A stretch of 64,000 nucleotides of DNA from Halalkalicoccus subterraneus (lineage in GTDB: Archaea; Halobacteriota; Halobacteria; Halobacteriales; Halalkalicoccaceae). The translations under genes were made by a program, and so were the position numbers. How positions within the stretch are numbered: position 1 is the first letter of the stretch; each line of letters begins with the position of its first letter. This document shows positions 7,714 to 15,990 of the stretch, piece by piece. Under the pieces are notes generated by a model, which made no database searches, was not told the origin of the DNA, and saw nothing but the letters and a program-made list of their open reading frames with translations. The stretch lies in contig NZ_RDQG01000085.1 in the NCBI RefSeq assembly GCF_003697815.1, positions 1-64,000 of the forward strand, read 5' to 3'.

Positions 7714-8682
7714 CTAAACACGGTCATGAAAGACATTGTAGAAACGCTCGCCATAGGTCAGGAACCAACCGATGTGATCTTCCCACATATCCCGATCGGC
7801 CAGCGTCCCGTTAGTTCGCAGCTGGAGCTGGCTACGCATGTTTCCACCGCGGGTCTTTTCAGGTTCGATCCAGACGAGTGACTCGCCGATCTCGTCTTCG
7901 ATCTGCTCACGCTCGGCTTCTAGTTGCCAATAGGTCTCCTCGTCGTCCTCAATAATCAGACTGATGTACCGCTCGTCTTCTGTCGTATTGAACACGAAGG
8001 AGAGATGGAATCCGGACTTTCCGATCGGGTTCGAATAGTACAACCGGGGACTGGGTTTTCGTGGCTGGAGCGGTGTTTCATCTTCCTCAATCCTGTCCCG
8101 AAACGCAATCCAGAATTCCTCGCGTCGTTCCTCTTGCTCAGATAGTTCGTTCTTCGCGCGTCGAGCCCGTTCTTTCCACTCGCTGGGCTGTTCAGCAGGA
8201 TTAAATCGCACTGCCGGATCAGAGTCGCCGATCTTCCATACCTCCAATCGGATCGCGAATAGATCGATCCTTTCGCGGCTATTGTCGTTGAGCCATTGAA
8301 TCGCATCACTGTGTTCGTCATTGAACTGGGGTGCGATCCAGACGATGATGTCCGCATCAACACCAGCTGCGTACGCGATTGCTTTCCCGAGGTGATCATG
8401 ATCGGAGGTAGTGAGCTGATTTTCAATGACGACGTTTCGTCCATCTCCTTCAACGCGGGCCAAAATATCGACACTGTACTTGCCGACGCGTTTCTCGACT
8501 TCAATTACCTCGAGATCTAACTCAAGAACATCCTCTAGATAGGATGTGTCCTCTGATTGGATTTCAGTAGCCAACCACGGCGTGAACTGACGTGCTTCAT
8601 CCGCCCAGTATTCCCGAACGTCCTGAGGTTCGAGTTCTTGAAAATACAGTCCCTCAAACGCTGGCATAGGTATACCACTCAT
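7714..8682 (-). CDS. DUF4268-type protein with N-terminal PD-(D/E)XK-like domain
   Basis: A 322-residue protein. The N-terminal half holds a restriction-endonuclease-like core: a VGKYSVDILAR strand with Asp, then VVIENQL in place of ExK, and the helix DHDHLGKAIAYAAG typical of DUF91/NucS-like folds. The C-terminal half (LYYSNPIGKSGFHLSFV...WIEPEKTRGG) resembles the DUF4268 domain. Proteins of this kind occur in defence and restriction islands; their exact role is unknown. It lies convergent with the FokI-like gene and is followed upstream by an insertion sequence. Start at 8682 or the internal ATG at 8667. Confidence 0.7.
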   Translation of the reverse strand: MSGIPMPAFEGLYFQELEPQDVREYWADEARQFTPWLATEIQSEDTSYLEDVLELDLEVIEVEKRVGKYSVDILARVEGDGRNVVIENQLTTSDHDHLGKAIAYAAGVDADIIVWIAPQFNDEHSDAIQWLNDNSRERIDLFAIRLEVWKIGDSDPAVRFNPAEQPSEWKERARRAKNELSEQEERREEFWIAFRDRIEEDETPLQPRKPSPRLYYSNPIGKSGFHLSFVFNTTEDERYISLIIEDDEETYWQLEAEREQIEDEIGESLVWIEPEKTRGGNMRSQLQLRTNGTLADRDMWEDHIGWFLTYGERFYNVFHDRV

Positions 8683-8711
8683 TCCAGTGCTTCAAATAGT
8701 ATGCGGCTAAC

Positions 8712-9950
8712 TACTTGACTTCGCACGTTATGCTGACTGAGCGCGTAATGAGTGTAGAAACTGCTGATGCTGCCGATCACGTCGTTCTTGTCATGTACGG
8801 AGCCGATTGACCAGTTAGAGTGTTTCTCGACGAGGCAGAAACACCATGCCAAGACCTACGTCACAGGTCTTGTTGCGGCCAGCAACAAGACCGTTCAAGG
8901 GATTTCGACGCTTGTCCTCCCGGCCAAAAGCGAACGGGTGTTGAACAAGTTCCTCACCGAGTACGACTGGGACGAAGTCCAACTCAACAAAGAACGCTTG
9001 GAGCTTCTTCAACAAGCCGACGACACGAGGTGGAGCAGTGAAGGTGTCGTCGATGATGACGACACCTTCACGCACAAGACCGGCGAGCAGATTCTCAATG
9101 CCGGGAAATTCTACGACCACACCGGTCCTGGGTACATCTGGGGACAGAATCTCATCTACGCACTCTACGCCGACGAAAAAACCCCCGCTCGGATTTCGTC
9201 TCTATGAAAAAGACGCCAAGCGACGCGTCGAACTTGCCATCGAGCTCATTGACGAACTCATCGAGATAGGTGTCCCGGCGGACACCTATCTCTTCGACAT
9301 GACCTATTGTTCTGAGGAGTTTGTCACCCACCTCGAAACCAACGGGAAGGAGTGGGTTTCAGCGGTCAAAAGCGACGCACGCGTCACCTATGGAGGTGAG
9401 CGCATCCGTGTCGATGCGCTGGCCGAGCGCATCGACACAGTCCCACGCACGATCAACGGTGAAACCTATCACATCTGGACGCAGAAACGTGACGTAAGCC
9501 GTCTCGGGAAGGTGAAGTTGCTCATTACGAAGAAGGAATCGAGTGAGGAAGACGAGGAACCAAGCGTGAAGTACATCGTCTCGAACAAGACCGACGCGCC
9601 AGCGAGCCATCTCATCGAGTTGTACGCGATGAGATGGCGGGTGGAGACGTTCTTCAGAGACACTAAGCAGGATCTTGGTTTTGGAGATTGCGAGCTCCGG
9701 CATGGCGCAAGTGCCAGTCGGCACTGGCACCTGCTGATGCTGGCCTACAGTCTCCTCAAGCTCGGTGCTGCATCCAGCACTCTTGGAACGATTCTCGCAC
9801 GTGCGACTTCGCTTCGCAACGACCTCAAACGATCCTTCCGGGAAAGCGTCGAGAACCTTCTCTCTTGGGCACTCACCAGCCCCAACCGCAGCATCGACGA
9901 GCTAATGCACCAGATCGAAGGCATGTTCCTCTAACGTGCGAAGTCAAGTA
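8712..9950 (+). mobile_element. IS4/IS701-like insertion sequence, 1239 bp, decayed
   Basis: Bounded by perfect 19-bp inverted repeats, TACTTGACTTCGCACGTTA at 8712-8730 and its complement at 9932-9950, the latter overlapping the end of the transposase gene. It holds one transposase gene with a frameshift. I could not find a clear target-site duplication in the flanks. It sits between the DUF4268 gene and the 3' end of the DUF1998 helicase, so it did not break either gene. Confidence 0.8.
8767..9934 (+). pseudogene. DDE transposase, frameshifted
   Basis: Frame 1 from ATG 8767 gives the N-terminal half with the first catalytic Asp cluster (VVDDDDTFTHKTG, near residue 95) and GQNLIYALYADEK. The match then jumps to another frame (LGFRLYEKD onward) that runs to 9934 with RWRVETFFRDTKQDLGF carrying the catalytic Glu. 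The break is at a run of A6C5 near 9175-9186 and needs one extra base to be skipped, so transposase from this copy is probably inactive unless ribosomes shift there. The coding sequence contains several long perfect inverted repeats (9040-9069, 9263-9292, 9408-9438). Confidence 0.8.
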
Positions 9951-9976
9951 ATTAATGAGTTCTACTAACGCGGGAA

Positions 9977-12900
9977 TCACAAATTGTCAAGATGATTCCC
10001 GATCTGCGCTCGATAAACGTCCATCATTGGATCATTTTCAAAGTCTTCGATATGAATCTCAATCACAGTCCACCCTTCTGCCTTCAACGCATTTCGGAGA
10101 TACTTGTCTTTCTGTTTCTGTTCTTGTTCACTGTGTATTGGACCATCCAAATAAATAGCAATCTCGGCTTCTTCATGGAATAAATCAGGGAGAGTGTATG
10201 CATTGATATGCGGAAGATCGATCTTTCCCTGTGGCTCGAATCTATTATAGCCCCATTCATTACAGACAATATCCTCGAGTCGTTTCTCCCATATGTTCGT
10301 GTCCTGGTTACTCTCCTCTTCGACCTCGTTAATAGGTTCGATTGGGTTCGATGCTATTGATTCCTGACCCATTCCTTGAATGAGCTCAAGTGCACGGTGA
10401 CGGTCGAGTTGGTCGTGGTAGAATTGATTAAAGTACGTCCGAAGACAGTCATAACAACTCGTCGAACAGGCACTCGGACAGCTCCCAAGAAGCTCTATAG
10501 CGGCGTCGTAGACTGCATCCCATTCATTGATGAATTGCTCAAGCAGTCCGCTCCCGCCAGGCATTGGATCGTAGAGAAACAGTTGCCACATTTCGTCGTC
10601 CACGGGAATTGGAAGCCATTGCAGATCGTCGCGCTCCATATCGAAGAGGTGGCTGCCGATAAGCGTCATCGCTTCACCCAGGCTCACAGCGTCCCCCTGT
10701 GAGGCTAGTTCCGTGAACAGGAGGCCATCAACGTCGCTGTGAACATGGAGTGCGAAGTACCCTGGTTCTTCGCCACAATGCTCCTCGTGATACTCGACGA
10801 AATCTTCGATCCGATCGTCGCTATCGTAGGGGCTCCGAACGCCGCCACAAACGGTACAGATCGGATAGCCGAGCGGTCGATCTTGATCAGGCTGCTCGGG
10901 ACCAAAGTTCAGAATTGTCACGAACTGGCTTTCACGGTGGTCAACGGTCTGGTCAGTAAACTCGTAGCGACGCCCCCCGTCATGTCGTTTTCGAAGCACC
11001 CCAGCAGTGACACTCGGCATTCGAAACCGCGTATTCTCGAGTTCCTCGACGTGACTGATGAATCGGAGCTGTGAGTCAACGAGCGGAAGCGATGAGACCT
11101 CTGTAGCTTGTGGGTTATTGTAGCCTGCCTCCACTTCCATTTTGTTCGTGACTGCGTAGCGGGCGGGATCAACGTCCCACTCTCGTGGGTTCTTGATCTC
11201 GTCGCTCGCCGGGAATTTGTAGTAACTCACCTGGTACTTGCCCCCATTCGCGTAGATTCGATTCCCAGGGACGTGTTCGTGAATCGCGATCGTGTTTGGC
11301 CGATTGATATCGAACTCAAATTTGTCCCAGCCACGTGAGTACGCGCGTTCTGCCGACGCGACCACGCCTTCGCGAGACGTCGCGTAGCCCGGTAGGAATC
11401 CTTCTTGGGAGAGAACCGAGAGTGTGTACGTACGATAGCCCTGATCGGCGTCATTCGAATCACTAGTCGAGTAGGGTCGAAGTATGTCAATGGTGCTCTC
11501 ACACCGAGATTTGAACCGGCGTTCTTCGTCTGTCAGCGTTTCCCCATCGACCTCCTTCTGAGCGAGGCGGCGTCGCTGCTCCCACGCCCATGTGAGACGA
11601 TCAAGAACGCGCTGGTACGTTCCTTCAAGCTCGTCTGCCATCTCGCCGACGTACGTCTCAAGTTGATCACGAGAGACGTAATCTGGATCATCTGGCCACT
11701 CTTGGGTGAACGAGTTTTCGAGTCGATTGAGAATGCGCTCTTTACGGCTCTCATCAGCAAGTGCTTCGCGGAGTGGCTTGACGACTGGTTCCAAATTTTC
11801 TCGTGGTTGTCGGTCGTCGAAGACGACATCACCGATTCGACCGGGGATGACAGCGTCAATCCACTTCTCATCCTCGTCGAGGAGCTCCGCATGTATTTCG
11901 GTGAGAACCGCCGCATGAACGTGCTTACGGATCATCACCGGATTTTGTAAGTTGAAATTCGGTGGTCGGACGTCCCCGTCAAGAAGCGCCTCTGGCTGTT
12001 TGAAGAAGTGGAGATCGTGGGGATTCGAGCGAGCGTAGGTATAGATAATCGCCATCCGGTTACGCCGTCCTGCTCGGCCTGCACGCTGCCAGTAGTTGGC
12101 GGCTTGCGGTGGGACGTTCCGAAGGAGAACCATATCAAGAGCCCCGATGTCGACGCCAAGCTCGAGTGTCGGCGTCGCGACGAGGGCGTTAACGTCACGG
12201 CCTTCTTTGAACTCGCGCTCGATACGTTCCCGCTGTTTGTTCGGGACCTGTGCCGTGTGCTCTTCAGCCATCACGAAGGTATCTGCATCTTCGAGTTCGA
12301 CGAGGTCGTAATCCCTCGGTTCGGTATCCTCCATAAATTCCACTTCACCCTCCGAGCACCGCCAGCGAGTGCAAGCGTGATTTGGTGTGGGTCGTGGATG
12401 GATGCGACCGCAGAACGAGCAGCGATATCGCTCGTCCTGCTTTGAGATACCGATTCGGTGAGCGTCGACCTGATAGACGTTCTGCGTCCCTTTAATGGGG
12501 TCGCCTGACGCCCATTTGAGCGAATCAAGCCTGGTCAACAGGCCAAGTTCTTCAGTAAGCAAGTTCCAGACATCTCCGAGGAACGATTCACGTTCGGTAT
12601 TCTCTAAGTCGAGACGCTGAGCCCAGTCTTCGATTCCAGTTGTGCTTTTCCCCACCCATTTCTTGATATATTGAGATCCAGCGTCATTGGAGGACCCTTC
12701 AAGTCGCATCCCGGAGGGATAGAAATCAATGGGTGGCAGGTACTGGTTTCTCACCAAGTCGAGCCGGTTGTCCCACGTTTGCGAGAAAATCGGTTCACGC
12801 TGATGGTGAAGCATCTGCCGCTTCCGTGCGCCATCGAGTAAGCTCTGAAGCCATGCCACCAGTGTTTCGGGGGCTTGGTGGTACTCGGCCGCGAGATCAC

Positions 12901-15349
12901 GGATGGCCTCATTCGAGGTGTCGACACCGGCGTAGTGGACGCGAAGCTTACCCCAGGTCTCGAGGCTGGCCCGGGTGCTGTATGATGTTGAAACCTCACG
13001 AAGCACCTGAACAGTCAGATAACGTTCGAGTGACCGTCGAAGCTTCGAGTCGTATGCGTTCTCGAGATTTTCCTCGAAGACTTCTGGCGCGATGAGTTTC
13101 GCTCGCCCCTTGTCTTCCATCAGCGTATCAGCGAGTCGCTCGACAACCGTCGTGATGCTAATCTCGGGAGGTTCCTCGTCCGGATCATCCGGCAGTTCGG
13201 GGAGATAGTTATAGAGCAGGCGCCGGAAGCGATACCGGCGTGCACGGTCCTGCATCCAACCAGCCTGAAACGCCGCCTCTTGGCGGTTATCAGTGAAGAC
13301 AATCAGGCGTTCGCCTTCGTCATCTGCTTGATTGAGCATGTCCTGAGCGAGGACATAGACGTTCGCGACGGTGACCTCGCGAAGGGCTCGGAACGGGTCG
13401 TCGTAGTAGTTGTTCCCGTAACCCTGGTTGTAGCGACAGACAGGACAGCTGGAGACCTCGTCGACGCTCTCGAGAATCAGTACTTGGAGGAGCGTTCCCT
13501 TTCGCTCACAGCACCCACAGGAGTCCTGTTCGCCCTTGTGGAGTGCACCGCACGCATAGCAGACGTAGCCCTCTGAGTGTTTGTTCGAGTCACCGGGACC
13601 CCACTCGTCGTCGTTATGGACGATAGTATCTGTGAAGAGAACGCGTGACTCGGTGTCGGTTTCATCGGGGAAAAATACAGTTCCACTCTTCGTCTGGTGA
13701 CCACCTTTCAGTTCGTCACCAGGCGAACTCGTGGCGTCCTGTACGTACTGCTCGTAGTGGTGCTGACCACACTGAGGACAGACGAGAACCGGGAAAAATG
13801 CGGTATCATCACGCCGTCCGTCGTAGCGTTTCTTCGCGTCATCGGCGTTAAGGAAGAGATCCGGGCGGGCTGGGCGTGCATCGTCGCCCTTCTCGAGGAC
13901 TGCGACCGCCCCTTCTAGCCCTTTCACGAAGTAGTGCAGTTTCGGTCTGAACAGCGGCGTTTCCTCTTTTTCCGCCGCAGCACCAAGCACGAGGTACGTT
14001 AGAATCTCCTCGCGATCACCATCGCGTGTGGCCGTCACACCTCGGTCGGATCCCTCCCAGACGCTATCGACGAGGTCTTCCAACGACCGAACGGTGTTTC
14101 CGTAGTAGTGAATCAGGTGAGCGAATTCGTTCTGCAGCAACCCATCAAAAAGTCGCTCCTGGATATCGTCGCCTGCTGGTAACGCACGGCCCGTGAGTTC
14201 CTCGTAGATGATCTCGATTTCGGCGTTCTTCGCTGGGCCATCGTCCATCGAGATGGCCTGGAGCGTTCGCTGAAAGAGGTCTGTTGGCTTCGGCGGAAGC
14301 GTCGTGTCGTATCGGTCGTCGGGCCAGTCGATGCCCTGGTACGACTCACGGACGATGGAGACGTTGCCTTTGTCGACGCCGAACAGACGAGCCATGAATC
14401 GCTGCCCCTCATCCTCGTGTTTCTCGTCGACGATGGTCGCACTCGTCGCGATGTTCGAGGTATAACCCTTTGGCGGTTTCGCGAGCGATTTCAGCCGGCG
14501 GAGCAGCAGTGAAATCTCAGCACCCTGCGCACCGGTATTGGTGTGAGCCTCGTCCATCACGACGTACTCCAGCGGAGCGTCAAGGAACAGATCGAGGTCT
14601 TTTCCACGGGTGAGTTGGAACTCGAGGATGGCCTTGTTCACCAGAAGGATTTGCGGAGGGTCTGCTCGAATCTGCTCACGGGTGTAGCGCTCTTCAGGTG
14701 GCAGGTGGACGACGTTCTCGTCCTCGTCGACCTCCTCACGGAGTTCCTGGTACTCTTCGCGAGACGTTCCTTCGGGGACTTTTCGACCCTCGAACGAGAG
14801 CCCAGTTTCGTCTTCAGGGGTTGGGCCGACGTATCGACCGAACGTGACGCCGGTACCCACGAGGAGTTCTCGAAGGCGATCGAGCTGGTCGGCTGCTAGG
14901 GCGTTCATCGGATAGACGATGACGGCCGTCACGCCATCAGGAGCGTCAGGATCCTCGTTGAGCCTAAGGCAGCGGTCGACGATCGGATAAAGGAATGCCT
15001 CAGTCTTGCCGGATCCCGTTCCGGTCGTCACAAGCGTGTCATTGCCGTCTTTGATCGAATGAAGCGCTTGCTCTTGGTGTTCGTAGAGGTGTTCATACGG
15101 CACGATTCCTCGCATGCGATTGTGGAGCGTCCCGTCGTCAACGAGGTCGCTGACTCGAGAACCTTCCTTGTAGGCACGGCTCAGTGAGACGAACGGGCCT
15201 TTGAATAGCGGGGAGTCGTTTCGCCAGAGCTTCTCTTCGAATTGGTTGCTAAGAATCTCGTCGGTAAGGCGGGCAGAGGTTAGTTGATAGCGAAGGTATT
15301 GCTTGTTAACCTCTTCAGAAAATTGGAGTGGGTTAAGAGTCATTCTCAC
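9977..15349 (-). CDS. DrmA-like helicase with DUF1998 region and C-terminal nuclease-like domain
   Basis: A 1790-residue helicase. Walker A TGTGSGKT lies near residue 107, the DEAH box (VMDEAH) near 265, and the second RecA domain with LELGVDIG and QRAGRAGRR near 1055-1095. Between and after are zinc-binding clusters (CPQCGQHH, CYACGAL, CPVCRYN, CSFCGR). The C-terminal third carries the DUF1998 signature, a PMPGGSGLLEQ strand followed by a Cys cluster (CPSACSTSCYDC, about 1625-1636). The last 90 residues (PDLFHEEAEIAIYLDG...EGWTVIEI) look like a DUF559/Vsr-type nuclease fold. In DISARM the helicase DrmA and the DUF1998 protein DrmB are separate; here they appear joined. It is the last gene of the operon, 49 bases after the TBP-like gene. 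An intact alternative would be an MrfA/Lhr-like repair helicase. Confidence 0.8.
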   Translation of the reverse strand: MRMTLNPLQFSEEVNKQYLRYQLTSARLTDEILSNQFEEKLWRNDSPLFKGPFVSLSRAYKEGSRVSDLVDDGTLHNRMRGIVPYEHLYEHQEQALHSIKDGNDTLVTTGTGSGKTEAFLYPIVDRCLRLNEDPDAPDGVTAVIVYPMNALAADQLDRLRELLVGTGVTFGRYVGPTPEDETGLSFEGRKVPEGTSREEYQELREEVDEDENVVHLPPEERYTREQIRADPPQILLVNKAILEFQLTRGKDLDLFLDAPLEYVVMDEAHTNTGAQGAEISLLLRRLKSLAKPPKGYTSNIATSATIVDEKHEDEGQRFMARLFGVDKGNVSIVRESYQGIDWPDDRYDTTLPPKPTDLFQRTLQAISMDDGPAKNAEIEIIYEELTGRALPAGDDIQERLFDGLLQNEFAHLIHYYGNTVRSLEDLVDSVWEGSDRGVTATRDGDREEILTYLVLGAAAEKEETPLFRPKLHYFVKGLEGAVAVLEKGDDARPARPDLFLNADDAKKRYDGRRDDTAFFPVLVCPQCGQHHYEQYVQDATSSPGDELKGGHQTKSGTVFFPDETDTESRVLFTDTIVHNDDEWGPGDSNKHSEGYVCYACGALHKGEQDSCGCCERKGTLLQVLILESVDEVSSCPVCRYNQGYGNNYYDDPFRALREVTVANVYVLAQDMLNQADDEGERLIVFTDNRQEAAFQAGWMQDRARRYRFRRLLYNYLPELPDDPDEEPPEISITTVVERLADTLMEDKGRAKLIAPEVFEENLENAYDSKLRRSLERYLTVQVLREVSTSYSTRASLETWGKLRVHYAGVDTSNEAIRDLAAEYHQAPETLVAWLQSLLDGARKRQMLHHQREPIFSQTWDNRLDLVRNQYLPPIDFYPSGMRLEGSSNDAGSQYIKKWVGKSTTGIEDWAQRLDLENTERESFLGDVWNLLTEELGLLTRLDSLKWASGDPIKGTQNVYQVDAHRIGISKQDERYRCSFCGRIHPRPTPNHACTRWRCSEGEVEFMEDTEPRDYDLVELEDADTFVMAEEHTAQVPNKQRERIEREFKEGRDVNALVATPTLELGVDIGALDMVLLRNVPPQAANYWQRAGRAGRRNRMAIIYTYARSNPHDLHFFKQPEALLDGDVRPPNFNLQNPVMIRKHVHAAVLTEIHAELLDEDEKWIDAVIPGRIGDVVFDDRQPRENLEPVVKPLREALADESRKERILNRLENSFTQEWPDDPDYVSRDQLETYVGEMADELEGTYQRVLDRLTWAWEQRRRLAQKEVDGETLTDEERRFKSRCESTIDILRPYSTSDSNDADQGYRTYTLSVLSQEGFLPGYATSREGVVASAERAYSRGWDKFEFDINRPNTIAIHEHVPGNRIYANGGKYQVSYYKFPASDEIKNPREWDVDPARYAVTNKMEVEAGYNNPQATEVSSLPLVDSQLRFISHVEELENTRFRMPSVTAGVLRKRHDGGRRYEFTDQTVDHRESQFVTILNFGPEQPDQDRPLGYPICTVCGGVRSPYDSDDRIEDFVEYHEEHCGEEPGYFALHVHSDVDGLLFTELASQGDAVSLGEAMTLIGSHLFDMERDDLQWLPIPVDDEMWQLFLYDPMPGGSGLLEQFINEWDAVYDAAIELLGSCPSACSTSCYDCLRTYFNQFYHDQLDRHRALELIQGMGQESIASNPIEPINEVEEESNQDTNIWEKRLEDIVCNEWGYNRFEPQGKIDLPHINAYTLPDLFHEEAEIAIYLDGPIHSEQEQKQKDKYLRNALKAEGWTVIEIHIEDFENDPMMDVYRAQIGNHLDNL

Positions 15350-15398
15350 GTATTGGATTCGTTACTGAAAGTCAGTAGTCAGCCCTCATAAATTGTAG

Positions 15399-15938
15399 TC
15401 ATGGTAACAGTGTTGTGAGGTCTTCAAATAACTCATCAAATGCTTTTTCCGCCTCTGAACGGGTGGCGAGCCCAGTTAGTAAAATATTTCCAGTACGGAA
15501 TATTAGAAACGTTCCTTCAAGCTCATTAGGACGATATAACAATCCAGGGAATTGTTCTGGTTCATACTCTGTCGATTCTAGTCCTAATGCGATCGCGATT
15601 TGTCCAAGATCGAGCTCTTTTCCAAGATCGTCTAATAGTACCAGATTGCGTACTTCAAAATAAGGATCGGCAACGACTATCTCGATTTCCTCTAATCTTG
15701 AAAGAAATTCGCCATTAGATCCCAATAGATGTTCAATAGATGTTGCACCTGCAATATTGTATTTTCCACTTGAGAATACGAGAACCGCAGGAGAGTTTGG
15801 GGTCAATCTTAAATATAATCCAGGCCAATGTTCAGGATCATATCTAGCGATCTCCCCATCAATCACGCTATGCAAAATATTAAGATCCAGTTCTTGATGC
15901 AAATCCCCTCCGCCGACCGCGTTTACGATTTTTGCCAT
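15399..15938 (-). CDS. Divergent TATA-binding-protein-like protein inside the defence operon
   Basis: A 179-residue protein, the usual size of archaeal TBP, with the two-fold repeat: first half IVNAVGGGDLHQELDL, WPGLYLRL, VLVFSSGKYNIAGA; second half VRNLVLLDDLGKELDLGQIAIALGLES, FPGLLYR, FLIFRTGNILLTG. These are the saddle strands that bind and kink TATA DNA. One intercalating Phe position is Trp in repeat one, and other key positions differ, so DNA preference may have changed. Haloarchaea carry several TBP paralogues, but this one lies between the methylase and the DUF1998 helicase with gaps of only about 50 bases on both sides, so it is part of the operon. It could drive transcription of the system or act as a DNA-bending subunit. 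Confidence 0.85.
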   Translation of the reverse strand: MAKIVNAVGGGDLHQELDLNILHSVIDGEIARYDPEHWPGLYLRLTPNSPAVLVFSSGKYNIAGATSIEHLLGSNGEFLSRLEEIEIVVADPYFEVRNLVLLDDLGKELDLGQIAIALGLESTEYEPEQFPGLLYRPNELEGTFLIFRTGNILLTGLATRSEAEKAFDELFEDLTTLLP

Positions 15939-15990
15939 ATTATATTTAGTGTCTCAATTGGCGGATCGATATAGAAAACCATCTGGACGT

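Noticed and set aside
9170-9190. Programmed ribosomal frameshift in the first transposase at A6C5
   Set aside because: The shift would have to be +1 with codons missing compared with the expected protein, which fits a decayed indel better than a conserved slip site.
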